From Reticulascus tulasneorum (taxonomy: Eukaryota; Ascomycota; Sordariomycetes; Glomerellales; Reticulascaceae): 64,000 bases of DNA. The notes under the pieces are model-generated. The model was not told the origin of the DNA and ran no database searches. It was given only the letters and a program-made list of their open reading frames with translations. The number at the start of each line of letters is the position of its first letter. Positions within the stretch are counted from its first letter, which is position 1. Of this stretch, positions 40,301-55,300 are shown piece after piece. Position numbers and translations under genes: made by a program. The stretch covers positions 496,001 to 560,000 of the forward strand of contig LSAX01000012.1 in NCBI GenBank assembly GCA_001557505.1. The letters are read 5' to 3'.

Positions 40301-43300
40301 ATTCCGGTTGGCGATGGGCGTACCAATGGTGGCGTCTTCGGTGCCCGTGAGACGGTAGTGGGTGGCGCGGAATGCGGCGAGCAGCACTGCGAATGAGGTG
40401 GTCTGGTGGACTCGGCAAAAGGCCCGGAGTTTCTCGTACAGCGGGCCCTCAATGGCGAGCTGGACGACGCCGGCTTGGCCAGATAGAACAGTGGGACGTG
40501 GTAGGTCAGTCAGAAGCTCGGCCGGAGAGCTGTCGGCCAACTGTGTTGTCCAGTACTCAAGCTGGCGCTCGTGCTCGGCCACCTGCTCGGCCTGCTTCTG
40601 CCACACTGCAAAATTGCGATACTGGATGGGAAGCGGGCTCACCTGCGACAAAGGGTCGTCGCCCCGAAGCGCGGCTGCATAGAACTGGTCTAGCTCTTGG
40701 CGCAACACGTCGATGGACCATCCGTCAGAGATGATGTGATGCATAACGATGGAGAGAATGTGATCGTTTTCTCCTAGCCGCAGCAGTGACACCCGCCACC
40801 CTGGCTCCGACGTCAGATCAAAATGAGTGGTCTGCTCCTGCTGAAGAGTAGCAGCGTAGCTACTGTTTCCCGTGGCTGCTATATCAATCACTCGGAGCGT
40901 CTTCGTAGAGCCCGGCTGAATGACTTGCATTCCGACGCCATTCTGCTCCTTAAACGTTGTCCGGAGTGTTTCGTGCCGCTGCTCCAGAGCACGCAAAGCT
41001 GTGGTAAGCGCGTCAATATGGAGTGCGCCGCGCATGCGCACCGCGAGTGGCATCAAATACCACGATGCACCAAGATTAAGCTGATCTAGGAACCACAATC
41101 GACCCTGGGCGAACGACTGCTCGACGGGTCCGGAGTATGGGCTTGGGGAGATGGGTTTGTGCGGGGTCGAGTCGCGCCGGATGATGGCTGCGAGTTCGGC
41201 CAGGACGGGCTGGTCGAAGACGTCCTTGACGGACAAGCGAGCATCTAAACGACGGCTGATACGGGCCGCGAGTTTCGTGGCCATAAGAGAGTGTCCCCCG
41301 AGATCAAAGAAGTTGTCGGTAACGCTGACCTCTACACCAAGGATGTCGGCAAACTCTTCGCAGAGCACGACCTCCACCTCGTTGCGTGGGGCCACCCGTA
41401 CGTATACACGCTTGCTTTTTGGAGCGGTCTCGGCCTTCCGAACTAGCTCTCGCCGGTCGACCTTGCCATTGGCGTTGAGAGGCATCTTGACTAGCACGAT
41501 GATCCTATCCGGCATCATATAACGGGGGAACAAGGTCTGTAGGTGATCGAGAACCTGCTTCTCTATCTGCATCGCAAAATCTCTTCGACTTTCCGTCTCC
41601 CTAGCATCCTCGTCTTTTCCGATGGAATTGTTATTTTGTGCCACGACGAAGCCGACCAATTCCGGCTCTTGCTCGTCTTGCATCCGGAAGACAACGGCAG
41701 CATCGCGCACTGCGTCGTGACGGAGCATGGCATGCTCCACCTCCGCCGGCTCGATGCGGTGGCCTCGGATCTTGATCTGCTGGTCCAAGCGACCAAAGAA
41801 CTCGATCTGGCCGTCTTTGGGCCTATATCGCGCGCGGTCGCCCGTCCGGTATGCCCGAACGGACGCTCCGTTGATCGTCACCTGCACGAAGCGGTCATGG
41901 TCCAAGACCGGATCTGTGTAACCTCGAGCTAGCCCGTCTCCCGTGACGACCAGCTCGCCCATCACGCCTTCGGGAACCAACTGTTGGTTCGGATCCATAA
42001 TGTAGGCCCCAGAGTTGCTGATGGCTCGCCCAATGGGAACGGTGTGCACAAATGACTCGTTCTCCCCGATATTGTAGATCGTACTAATGACACCATTCTC
42101 GGTCGGACCGTAGGCGTTATAAACGCCAGCCTGAACTAGGGCTCGCACCATAATTGCATCGGAGCTGTCCAGTCGGTCTCCACCTACGTAGAGAACCTTC
42201 AAGTTGCTAAGTGTGGCCGGCATAGTTGCCAAACACTGCTTGAGTAAGGCGGGTGAAACCAAGGCTGCCTGGATCTGTTCTCGCTGAAACACAGCCTCGA
42301 GGGCTTTGCTGTCCAAGGTGGTGAAATAGTCGATGCACACCAGCGTCCCACCGTTAAGTAGTGCTGTGTAGATCTCCCATATTGCGGCATCAAAGGCAAT
42401 ATTGGCCAGGTGCGCCACGCAAGCTGCCCCTGGGAGCTTTGACAGTGCGTTACTCTGTTTCACGAGGCGTACAATGCTATGATGCTCAATCATGACGCCC
42501 TTAGGTTTGCCGGTTGAGCCGGACGTGAAGATCACATATGCCAGGCTTGTCGCTGAGGGCCTCACGCCGGCTTGGATGCCATCATCTGGCGCGTGTTGGT
42601 TTAGCGTGTCGCTGATCCACACCAGTTCCAGGTCCGGGAGCTGAACATCCAGAGTCGGCACGTCCGTACCGAGCAATACCAGCTTGTGGCCAGTCACCGC
42701 CGACAGGATCGCCTCGGTGCGAGCGGCCGGGACATTGACGTCAAGCGGGAGATAGGCCAAGTTGGCCTTGAGGACGCCGAGGAATGCGACAATTGTCTGA
42801 CAGGATCGAGGCGCCAACACCCCGACCAGTGTCTCGGCCGCCATGTTTCTCTGGCACAACCAGACGGCCAACTTCTCAGACAGTCGGTCCAGCTGATCAT
42901 AGGTCAGCTGCGAAGACGAGTCTTTGACGGCGATCGCGTCCGGACGAGCCGCTACTTGCTCCCGGAAGACGTCGACCACGCTGGATTCCCGGGGGTAGTC
43001 CGTCTGCTCGATCTCGAGCAGCCGCATATCGCTAAGCGGCGCCTGCCCATTGCTGAGCGGCAGGGTTCCAAGCGGCGCGTCGGGGTAATCCAGGGCCCGG
43101 CGTAGTACCTCTTGGAACACGGTGACCACCCCCTGGATAGTTTTAGGCTCGAACAGGTCTGTCGAAAAGAGTACGCTACCACCAACACGGTCCAGCTCCT
43201 GAAATAAGTGGAACTCTATATCGAACCGAGTTGATATAGCTGCTGGTATAATCTCTCCCGTTAGACCCTGGAACTGGATATTATCCAGGGCCTGCTGTGA

Positions 43301-46300
43301 ATGAAGGGCAAACATGAGCTGTACCAACGGGTTCCGGGATGTGTCCCTCGACCCGGGAAGGAGTGCCGACACAATGCGTTCGAAGGGCACGTCTTGGTTG
43401 GCGAATGCGGCCGTCGTAGTAGACCGGACCTGTTGGACCAATGTTTCGAATGTATCGTCGGCATCAAGAGTGATACGCATACACTGGGTGTTGACGAAGA
43501 AGCCAATCAAGTTTTCTAGCTCCGGCCGATTCCGGTTGGCGATGGGCGTACCAATTGTGGCGTCTTCGGCACCCGTGAGGCGGTAGTGGGTGGTGCGGAA
43601 GGCGGCGAGCAGCACTGCGAATGAGGTCGTCTGGTGGACTCGGCAGAAGGCCTGGAGTTTCTCATACAGCGGGCCCTCAATGGCGAGCTGGACGACGCCG
43701 GCATGGCCAGATGCGACGGTCGGTCGAGGGAAGTCAGTCAAAAGCTCGGCGGGAGAGCTTTCGGCCAACTGTGTTGTCCAGTACTCGAGCTGACGCTCGT
43801 GCTCGGCCACCTGCTCGGCCTGCTTCTGCCACACTGCAAAATCGCGGTACTGGATGGGGAGCGGGCTCACCTGCGACAGGGGGTCCTGGTCCTGAAGCGC
43901 GGCTGCATAGAACTGGACTAGTTCTTTACGTATGATGTCGATGGACAAGCCATCGTAGATGATATGGTGCATGACAATAGAGAGGATATGATCCTCTTTT
44001 CCTAGGCGTAGTAGTGACACCCGCCACCCTGGCTCAGATGCCAGGTCAAAGGGAGTGCTCTGCTCTTGCTGCAGCCTCTGTTGGTAGTTTCCGTCCTGCT
44101 CGTCTGGCACGTTAATCACCCTTAGCTCCTTCGTGCGGGTCGCCTGAACGACTTGCATGCCGACGCCGTCCCGCTCCTCAAACGTGGTGCGGAGCGTCTC
44201 GTGTCGCTGCTCCAGAGCGAGTACCGCTGAGGTCAGGGCTTCGATGCGAAGCGGCCCGCGCATGCGCACCGCGAGCGGCATGATGTACCACGACGTACCG
44301 AGATTGAGCTGATCTAGAAACCACAATCGGCCCTGGGCAAATGACTGCTCGACTGGTTCGGAGTATGGCGTGGGGAGGATGGGGCTATGCGGAGTCGAGC
44401 CATGACGGATGATGGCTGCGAGATCGGCGAGGACGGGCTTATCGAAGACCTCTTTGACTGTCACGCGAGCATCCAAACGTCGGCTGATGCGGGCCGCAAG
44501 CTTTGTGGCCATAAGAGAATGTCCTCCTAAATTAAAGAAGTTGTCGGTGATGCCAACCTTGACACCGAGGATGTCGGCCAACTCTTCGCATAGCACAGCT
44601 TCAACCTTGGTACGTGGTGCTACGTGTACGGAAACCGGCTTACTAGTCGGCACGATCTCGGCCTGTCGAGCAAGCTGTTTCCGGTCGACCTTGCCATTTG
44701 CATTAAGAGGCATCTGGTCTAGCACAATGATCCGAGCCGGGACCATGTAAGATGGTAGCAGAGTCTGTAGCTGCTCGCGGATCTTTGCCTCAACTCGGCG
44801 GCCTCGTAGTCGCTGGAGCGGTCGATTGGTGAGTAGGCCTAAAGGCCGGGCATGACTGTCAGTTGGGAACTGGATCAGGACACGGGCGCCTTCTTGGGCG
44901 GGTGGAAGGTGATGGAAGACGGCATCGAGAGCTCCGTTATGGCACCACTGCCGTGCCCAGCTGATCTCGACACGGAATCCGGCCTCATTGCCTAGCTGTA
45001 CGAGATCTGTTGCGGACAGCGACGCGCATCGGCCGGCTGTATTGCGGACAGCGGAGAGCCAGGCTGCACCGTCTAGCGAACTGCTGTGTTCGTCATTTCT
45101 GCCGCTGCTATCATCATCGAGTGACTTGATAACATGTCGTTCCAAAATTGTCTTGCTGTGAGGAATGTTGCCGACTGCGACCGTCATGTTGTCCGGCGAG
45201 CTCTTAAGGAGGCCGAGAAGTGCCCGGCCATCCATCTGTGACGCTTCAAAATCAACCCAGGCGTTCGTTCCAATTGTGTGAATACGCGGCGCATGTTTCT
45301 CTTGGCGGCGTAGGTAAACTATGGCCGTAAAGCGATACGAGCTAAGCTCATTCGTGACCTTCATTCTTTTCGGCAGGATCTCAACGTGCTCGACATGACC
45401 CGGCAGCCGGCTCATCAGCCCTGTAAAGAAAGCTGGATCGACGAGCAGCTCCTCTTCACGCTCTTCCAACTCTGCCATCTTCTGCCGCACGCCATCTTTC
45501 GTCGCTTTTCCGCCTAGCGCATGTAGGGCCCTGGATGCGAGAAACTGCTTGTTGATCGCGTGGGACCGTATGTCGCCGAAGAAGAGGCGCTTGACGCCGG
45601 GCATACGGACGAGGATGTCAATGACCTCGAACAGGTACTCTGGCGTGGGGAAGTACTGCGCTACGGAGTTGACCACTACCAGGTCTGGTCGAAAGCCCTC
45701 CAACCGAGTCACTTCTGTTGCTGTGCCGACGTGAATCTCGGCCTTGCCGGCAAGCGCGGGGATGGACTTGATCGCGTCGGTGACGAACATGGCCGCCGTC
45801 TGCGATGGTTCGAGGCCTACGTAGCTCTGTAGCCCCTTGCTTCGTCCCAAATTGAATAGGACCATGCCGGTGCCGGTGCCAATTTCAAGCACGTGGCCCG
45901 GCGGCTGGCCGTCCAGGAGCGTGTGCATAGTGTCGTCAAGCCACTCCCGCATCTCACTCTTGTCGATCTCGCTCCCGTCATACATGGATGTCCAGCCTAT
46001 AAAGTCACTACCAATGGCAGAATCGCCAATGTCTTTAATGTCAGCATATGTGCTTGTCTCGAAGTGGTTTCCCCACCCCTCCACCTGGCTGCCAGCATCG
46101 TCGTGCTCGAATGTCCCATCAGCGCTTGCGGCAACAAAGCCGACCATTTCGGGCTCCTGATTATCTTGTATGCGGACGACAACGGCAGCATCTCTCACTA
46201 TGTCGTTGCGGAGCATGGCATGCTCCACCTCGGCCGGCTCGATTCGGTGGCCACGGATCTTGATTTGCTGGTCCATTCGGCCAAAGAATTCGATCTGGCC

Positions 46301-49300
46301 GTCTTTGGGCCGGTACCGTGCGCGATCGCCCGTCCGGTATGCCCGAACAGACTCTCCGTTGATCGTCACATGCACGAAGCGTTCATGATCAAGGGTAGGA
46401 TCTGTGTAACCCCGAGCGAGTCCGTCTCCGGTGACTACTAGCTCGCCCATCACGCCAACAGGAACCAGATGCCGCTGTGGATCCATGATGTAGGCACCGG
46501 AATTACTCACGGCCCGCCCAATGGGAACGCCGTTCACGAACGACTCATCCTCTTCAATATTGTAGATGGTACTCAGGATCGCGTTCTCAGTTGGGCCGTA
46601 CGCGTTGTAGACGCCGGAACCCACGAGAGCTTGAGTCTGAATCGCGTCACGTCCGTCGAATCGATCTCCGGCGGCGAATATAACATCTAGGGCAGCGATT
46701 GTGGAAGGAATGTTGGCCAAGCACTGCTTGAGCAGTGCTGGCGGAAGTATGGCCGCACAGATATGTTCCTGCGCAAATACAGCCTCGAGGCTGCTGCTAT
46801 CCAATGTAGTAAAATAGTCGATACATACTATCGTCCCACCGTTCAGCAGCGGCGCGTAAATTTCCCATGTGGCCGCGTCGAATGCAATGTTTGATAAGTG
46901 TGCCACGCAAGCGCCTGCTGGTACCTTAGCCATAACGTTGCTCTGTTTCACAAGCCGAAGAATAGCACGATGCTCTATCATAACACCTTTAGGCCTGCCG
47001 GTCGATCCAGACGTGAAGATGACATATGCAAGGCTTGTCGCGGAAGGCCGTGCAACGGCGTCTGTAATACCATTTGTAGTTGTAACTCCATTCGTAGCAC
47101 CATTTAGTGTGCGATGGCTTAATGTTTCCCCGATCCGCAGCGTCTCCACGTCCGGAATCTGTATATCTAACTTCGGTACGTCCGGCCCGAGCAGGACAAG
47201 CTTGTGTCCCTCAATAGCCGACAAGATGGCTTCGATACGAGCCGCCGGAACATTGACGTCGAGCGGTAGGTACGCCAGGTTCGCCTTCAGGATGCCGAGA
47301 AAGGCGACGATTGTTTGGCACGACCGAGGCGCCAGCACCCCAACGAGTGTTTCGGCTGCCATGTGCCGTCGGCGCAGCCATCCAGCGACCTCGTCGGATT
47401 GCCGGTCCAGCTGAGCGTAGGTCAACCTTGAGGACGAGTCCGTGACGGCAGTTGCTTCCGGATGAGCAGCCACTTGCTCTTGGAAGACTTCAACTACGCT
47501 AGACTCGCGTGGGTACTTGGTACGCTCGATCTGAAGCAGTCCCATATCGCGAAGCCCTGCTAGCCCGTCTGTAAGCGGGACAGCTGCGATCATGGTCTGA
47601 GGCTGATCCAGGACGAGTCGTAGCAAGTCCTGGAAGATGTTGACCATGCCGCGGATTGTTTGGGGATCAAAAAGGTCTGTGGCGAAAAGCACACTGCCAC
47701 CAAGGCGAGCCGGCTCCTGGAACAGATGGAACTCCATATCGAACCGAGTCGATGCTGCTGATAATACCGGCTCTCCTGTAACGCCTTCCAGTTGGACTCT
47801 GCCGAGATCTTGTTGCGAATGTAGCGCAAACATGAGTTGCACTAACGGGTTCCGGGACGTATCCCTTGACCCGGGAAGGAGTGCCGACACAATGCGTTCA
47901 AAGGGCACGTCTTGGTTTTGATATGCGGCTGTCGTAGTAGATCGAACCTGGCGTATTAATGTTTCGAATGTATCGTCGCCATCGATGGTGATACGCATGC
48001 ACTGGGTGTTGACGAAGAAGCCAATCAAGTTTTCTAGCTCCGGCCGATTCCGGTTGGCGATGGGCGTACCAATGGTGGCGTCTTCGGCGCCTGTGAGGCG
48101 GTAGTGGGTGGCGCGGAATGCGGTGAGCAGCACCGCGAATAAGGTGGTCTGGTGGACTCGGCAGAATGCTCGGAGTTTCTCGTACATCGGACCGTCAATG
48201 GCGAGCTGGACAACGCCGGCTTGGCCAGAGAGAACAGTTGGACGTGGAAGGTCGGTTAGAAGCTCGGCGGGAGAGCTGTCGGCCAACTGTGTTGTCCAGT
48301 ACTCGAGCTGACGCTCGTGCTCGGCCACCTGCTCGGCCTGCTTCTGCCATACGGCGAAGTCGCGGTACTGGATGGGAAGCGGGCTCACCTGCGACAGGGG
48401 GTTGTGGCCTCTGACTGCGGCAGAATAGAACTGGTCCAATTCTTTGCGCAAGATATCGAGAGACCAGCCGTCAGATATGATGTGATGCATGACAATAGAC
48501 AAGATGTGGTCGTCTGTTCCTAGCCGCAGCAGTGATACTCTCCAGCCTGGCTCCGACGATAGATCAAAGGGAGTGGTTTGCTCGTGCTGCAGCGACTGGA
48601 CGTAGCCCCCGTCCTGGTCGGTTGGCACGTTGATCACCCTCAGCTTCTCTATGAGGCGTGAGTGAACAACTTGGATGCCGACGCCGTCCCGCTCCTCAAA
48701 CGTGGTGCGAAGCGTCTCGTGTCGCTGCTCCAGAGCGAGTACCGCTGACGTAAGGGCTTCGATGTGAAGTGGTCCCCGTACGCGCCCGGCGAGCGGCATA
48801 ATATACCATGATGCACCGAGGTTGAGCTGATCCAGGAACCACAATCGTCCCTGAGCAAACGACTGCTCAATAGGACCGGAATATGGCGTGGGGAGAATGG
48901 GGCTGTGCGGCGTCGAACCGCGCCGGATCACGGCGGCGAGATCGGCGAGGACGGGTTGGTCGAAGACGTCTTTGACGGACACACGGGCGTCCAGCCGGCG
49001 GCTGATGCGGGCCGCAAGTTTCGTGGCCATGAGGGAGTGTCCACCAAGATCGAAGAAGTTGTCGGTGATGCTGACCTCGATGCCGAGGATGTCGGCAAAC
49101 TCCTCGCACAGCACAGTTTCCACCTCGTTACGAGGAGCCACTCTGGCAGAAACCGGCTGTCTTCTGGGTGCGACCTCAACCCTTCGAGCAAGTTGTTTCC
49201 GGTCAACCTTACCATTTGCATTAAGAGGCAACTGGTCTAGAACGATGATCCGAGTTGGGACCATGTACGCTGGGAGCAGAGCCTGTAGCTGCTCGCGGAT

Positions 49301-52300
49301 CTGTGCCGCAACTCGACGAACTCGTAGTCGCTGGAGCGGTCTATTTGTGAGTGGGCCCGGTGACCGAGCGTGGCTGTCAGTTGGGAACTGGATCAGGACA
49401 CGGGCGCCTTCTTGGGCAGGCGAATGATGATGGAAAACAGCATCGAGGGCACCGTTATGGCACCACTGCCGTGCCCAGCTGACCTCCACGCGAAATCCGG
49501 CCTCCTCGCCGAGCTGTACAAGATCCATTGCAGATAACGACACGCATCGGCCGGCTTTGTTGCGGACAGCCGAGAGCCAAGCTTGCCCATCTAGTGCGCT
49601 CTGTACGTCATCAATGCCGCTTCCGTCGTCGTCTAGCGACTCGACAAGGTGTTGTTCTACAATTGTCTTGCTATAGGGAATATTGCCGACGGCGATGGCC
49701 TGCGCATCTGGAGAGTTCCGCAGAAGATTGAGAAGTGCGTGGCGGTCCATCTGGGCCCTCCTAAAGTCGACCCAGTCGTCTGGTTTGATGGCATGTACAG
49801 GCCGAGTTTGTCGCTCTGAGGCGCGAATGTGCACGACGGCCGAATACCGGTACGCGCTGAGCTCGTTCGTGGCCATCATTCTCTTCGGCAGAATCTCAAC
49901 ATGCTCGACATAGCCTGGCAGCCGACTTCTCAGCCCTGTAAAGAAGGCCGGATCAACGAGCAGTTCCTCCTCACGCTCTTCTATCTCTGCCATCTTCTGT
50001 CTCACACTATGTTTCGTCGCGTTCCCACCGAGCGCATGTATAGACCTGGCTACGAGAAACTGCCTGTTGATTGCGTGGGACCGTATGTCGCCAAAAAAGA
50101 GGCGCTTGACGCCGGGCATGCGGACGAGAATGTCAATTACCTCGAACAGATACTCCGGCGTGGGGAAGTACTGAACCACGGAATTGACCACCACCAGGTC
50201 TGGCCGAAGCCCCTCCAGCCGGGTCACGTCCGTTGCTATGCCAGTGTGTATCTCGGCCTTGCCGGCAAGCGCGGGGATGGACTTGATCGCGTCGGTGACG
50301 AACATGGCCGCCGTCTGCGATGGTTCGAGGCCTACGTAGCTCTGTAGCCCCTTGCTTCGGCCTAAATTGAATAGGACCATCCCGGTGCCGGTGCCGATTT
50401 CAAGCACGTGGCCCGGCGGCTGGCCGTCCAGGAGCGTGTGCATAGTGTCGTCGAGCCACTCCCGCATCTCACTCTTGTCAATCACACTCCCGTCGTACAT
50501 GGATGTCCAGCCCACGAAGTCGCTGCCAACGACAGAAGCGTCAACATCTTTGATGTTTGCATACGTGCTCATCTCAAAATGGTGCTTCCACGCTTCCACC
50601 TGACTACTTGCCTCGTCGTGCTCAAACGACTCATCGTCGATGGCTGCGACAAAGCCGACCATTTCGGGCTCCTGATCATCTTCCAAATGGACAACCACGG
50701 CCGCATCGTGCACTGCGTCGTGACGGAGCATGGCATGCTCCACCTCCGCCGGCTCGATGCGGTGGCCCCGGATCTTGATCTGCTGGTCCATGCGACCAAA
50801 GAATTCGATCTGGCCGTCTTTGGGTCGGTACCGTGCGCGATCGCCCGTCCGGTATGCCCGAACAGACTCTCCGTTGATCGTCACTTGCACGAAACGGTCA
50901 TGATCAAGGGCAGGATCTGTGTAACCCCGAGCGAGCCCGTCTCCGGTGACTACTAGCTCGCCCATCACGCCAACAGGAACCAGATGCCGCTGTGGATCCA
51001 TGATGTAGGCACCAGAATTGCTCACGGCCCGCCCAATGGGAACGCCGTTCACGTATGACTCACTCTCTTCAATGTTGTATATGCTACTGAGAACCCCGTT
51101 CTCGGTTGGGCCGTATGCGTTGTAGACGCCGGGTCCGACGAGCGATTGCGTCTGGATCGCGTCACGTCTGTCGAATCGATCTCCGGCGGCGAAGACGACA
51201 TCCAGAGAACCAATTGTAGCAGGAATATTGACCAAGTACTGCTTGAGCAGTGCGGGTGGGAAAATGGCTGCATTAACCTGTTCTCTCGCAAACACGGCCT
51301 CGACAGCTTTACTGTCCAAGGTAGTAAAATAGTCGATGCAAACCAATGTTCCACCGTTTAGGAGCGCTGCAAGCATCTCCCAAATTGATACATCAAATGC
51401 AATGTTAGTCAGGTGCGCCATTCGAAATGCGGATGGTAATCTTGACGCTATGTTGCTCTCCTTCACAAGCCGAATGATAGCACGATGCTCTATCATAACA
51501 CCTTTAGGCTTGCCAGTCGATCCAGACGTGAAAATGACATATGCCAGGCTTGTGGCGGAAGGCCGTGCAACGGCGTCTGTAATACCATTTGTAGTTGTAA
51601 CCCCATTCATAGCACCGTTTGGTGCGTAATGGCTGAAAGTATCGTCGATCCGCAGCATCTCCACGTCCGGAATCTGGATATCTGGCATTGGTACATCAGG
51701 GCCTAGCAAGACGAGCTTGTGTCCCACAACGGCTGACAAGATGGCTTGGATGCGAGCAGCTGGAACATTGACGTCGAGAGGTAGATAGGCCAGGTTCGCC
51801 TTGAGGATGCCGAGGAAGACGACGATTGTATGGCACGAGCGAGGCGCCAGTACCCCGACCATTGTTTCGGCCGCCATGTGCCGTCGGCGCAGCCATCCAG
51901 CAACCTCGTCGGATTGTCGATCCAGCTGAGAATAGGTAAGCCGGGAGGACGAGTCGGTGACGGCGATTGCGTCAGGACTAGCGGCCACCTGCTTTTGGAA
52001 GACTTCGACTACGCTTGACTCTCGTGGGTAGTCAGTGCGCTCAATCTCGTGCAGCCCTAGACCGCGAAGTGCGTTTAGCCCGTGCGTGAGCGGCAGTGCG
52101 GCGATCGGCGTGTGAGGCTCATCGAGGGCACGGTCTAGCACCTCCTTGAAGACGGTGACCATGGCCTGTATGGTTTTGGGCTCGAAAAGGTCTGTCGCGA
52201 AAAGCACGGTGCCGCTGAGACGATCTACCTCCTGGAACAGGTGGAACTCTACATCGAACCGAGTCGACGTAGCTGCTGTTACAGGCTCTCCCACTACACC

Positions 52301-55300
52301 CTCTAACTGGATCCTGCCGAGGTCCTCTTGCGAGTGTAAAGCGAACATGAGCTGTACTAACGGGTTCCGGGACGTGTCTCTCGACCCGGGAAGGAGTGCA
52401 GACACAATACGTTCAAAGGGGACGTCTTGGTTGGCGAATGCGGCCGTCGTAGTAGACCGGACCTGTTGGACCAATGTTTCGAACGTGTCATCGCCATCAA
52501 GAGTGATGCGCATGCACTGCGTGTTGACGAAAAACCCAATCAAGTTTTCCAGCTCCGGCCGATTCCGGTTGGCGATGGGCGTACCAATGGTGGCGTCTTC
52601 GGCGCCTGTGAGGCGGTAGTGGGTTGCGCGGAAGGCGGCGAGCAGCACCGCAAATGAGGTCGTCTGGTGGACTCGGCAGAAGGCTCGGAGTTTCTCGTAC
52701 ATCGGACCGTCAATGGCGAGCTGGACAACGCCGGCTTGGCCAGAGAGAACAGTTGGACGTGGAAGATCGGTCAGAAGCTCGGCGGGAGAGCTGTCGGCTA
52801 ACTGTGTTGTCCAGTACTCGAGCTGACGCTCTTGCTCGGCCACCTGCTCGGCCTGCTTCTGCCACATGGAAAAGTCGCGGTACTGAATGGGAAGTGGGCT
52901 CACCTGCGACAAAGGGTCGTCTCCCCGACGAGCGGATGCATAGAACTGACGCAGTTCTTTACGCATGATGTCGATGGACCATCCGTCATAGATGATGTGA
53001 TGCATAACAATAGAGAGGATGTGGTCGTCTTTTCCTAGCCGCAGCAGTGATACTCTCCACCCCGGCTCAGACCTTAGGTCAAATGGAGCGTTCTGCTCTT
53101 CCTGCAGCCTCTGGACGTAGCCTCCGTTTTGCTCGTCTGGCACGTCGATTATCCTTAGCTCCTTTGTGCAGCTATCCTGAACGACTTGCATACCGACACC
53201 GTCGTGCTCTTCAAATGTTGTCCTCAGGGTCTCGTGGCGATGTTCTAGAGTAAGTAAAGCCGTAGCAAGGGCGTTAATATCAAGTGGTCCGCGCATGCGC
53301 ACCGCGAGAGGCATGAGATACCACGATGCACCGAGGTCGAGCTGATCTAGGAACCACAGTCTGCCCTGGGCAAAGGACTGCTCGACAGGTCCGGAGTATT
53401 GCGCAGGGAGGATAGGGCTATGCGGAGTCGAACCGCGCCGGATGACGGCTGCGAGATCAGCGAGGACGGGCTGGTCGAAGACATCTTTGACGGACACGCG
53501 GGCATCCAGCCGTCGGCTGATGCGGGCTGCCAATTTTGTAGCCATGAGAGAATGTCCTCCGAGATCAAAGAAGTTTGCGGTGATGCCAACCTTGGCGCCC
53601 AGGACGTCGGCAAACTCCTCACACAGCACAGCTTCAATCTCGTTACGTGGGGCCATCCATTCGGACACTAGCTTGGTCTTCGGCACGGCTACGGCTTTCC
53701 GAGCAAGAATTTTCCGGTCGATCTTGCCATTTGCATTAAGAGGCATCTGGCCTAACACGATGATCCGACCGGGAACCATGTAAGACGGGAGCAGAGCCTG
53801 TAGGTGCTCGCGGATCTGTGTCTCGACCCGGCGGCCTTGTAGTCGCTGTAGCGGTCGATTCGTGAGTGGGCGTGGCCGGGCGTGGCCGTCAGTTGGAAAC
53901 TGGATCAGGACACGGGCACCATCCTGGGTAGGTGAATGATGATGGAAGACGGCATCGAGGGCGCCGTTCTGGTGCCACTGCCGTGCCCAGCTGATCTCCA
54001 CACGGAATCCAGCTTCCTCGCCAACCTGTACAAGGTCAGTTGCAGATAGCGACGCGCATTGGCTGGCTGTATTGCGGACAGCCAAGAGCCAAGCTTGCCC
54101 GTCTAGTGCGCTCTGTACATCATCAATGCCGCTTCCGTCGTCATCTAGCGACTCGACAAGGTGTTGTTCTACAATTGTCTTGCTATAGGGGATGTTGCCG
54201 ACGGCAATGGCCTGCGCATCTGCCGAGTTCCGCAGAAGATGAAGAAGTGCCTGGCGGTCCATCTGGTCCCTCCTAAAGTCGACCCAGTCGTCTGGTTTGA
54301 TGGCATGTACAGGCCGAGGTTGTCGCTCTGAGGCGCGAATGTGCACGACGGCCGAATACCGGTACGAGCTGAGCTCGTTAGTCGCCATCATTCTCTTCGG
54401 CAGAATCTCAACGTGCTCGACATAGCCTGGCAGCCGACTTTTCAGCCCTGTAAAGAAGGCCGGATCAACGAGCAGTTCCTCCTCACGCTCTTCCAATTCT
54501 GCCATCTTTTGCCGCACGCCATCTTTCGTCGCTTTTCCACCCAGCTCATGTACAGCCCTCGCGGCGAGAAACTGCCTGTTGATCGCATAGGACCGTATGT
54601 CGCCGAAGAAGAGGCGCTCGACGCCGGGCATGCGGACGAGGATTTCAATGACCTCGAATAGGTACTCTGGTGTGGGAAAGTACTGGACCACGGAATTGAC
54701 CACCACCAGGTCTGGTCGAAGCCCCTCCAGCCGGGCCATATCTGTTGCTGTGCCGACGTGTATCTCGGCCTTGCCGGCAAGAGCTGGGATGGACTTGATC
54801 GCGTCGGTGACAAACATGGCCGCCGTCTGCGATGGTTCGAGGCCTACATAGCTCTGTAGCTCCTTGCTTCCGCTTAAATTGAACAGGACCATGCCGGTTC
54901 CAGTGCCAATCTCTAGCACATGGCTGGGAGGCTGTCCATCGAGCAGCGTGTGCATAGTGTCGTCGAGCCACTCTCGCATCTCGGCCTTGTCAATCGCGGC
55001 ACCATCGTACATGGATGTCCAACCCATAAAGTCACTGCCAATGGCAGAAGCGTCGATGTCTTTGATGCCTGCATATGCGCCTGTCTCAAAGTGGTTTCCC
55101 CATCCTTCCACCTGGCTACCGGCCTCGTCATGCTCGAAAGCCTCGTCCGCGCTAGCTGCGACAAAGCCTACCATTTCGGGCTCCTGATCGTCTTGCATCC
55201 GGACAACAACGACAGCATCGCGCACTGCGTCGTGACTGAGCATGGCATGCTCCACCTCCGCCGGCTCGATGCGGTGGCCCCGGATCTTGATCTGCTGGTC

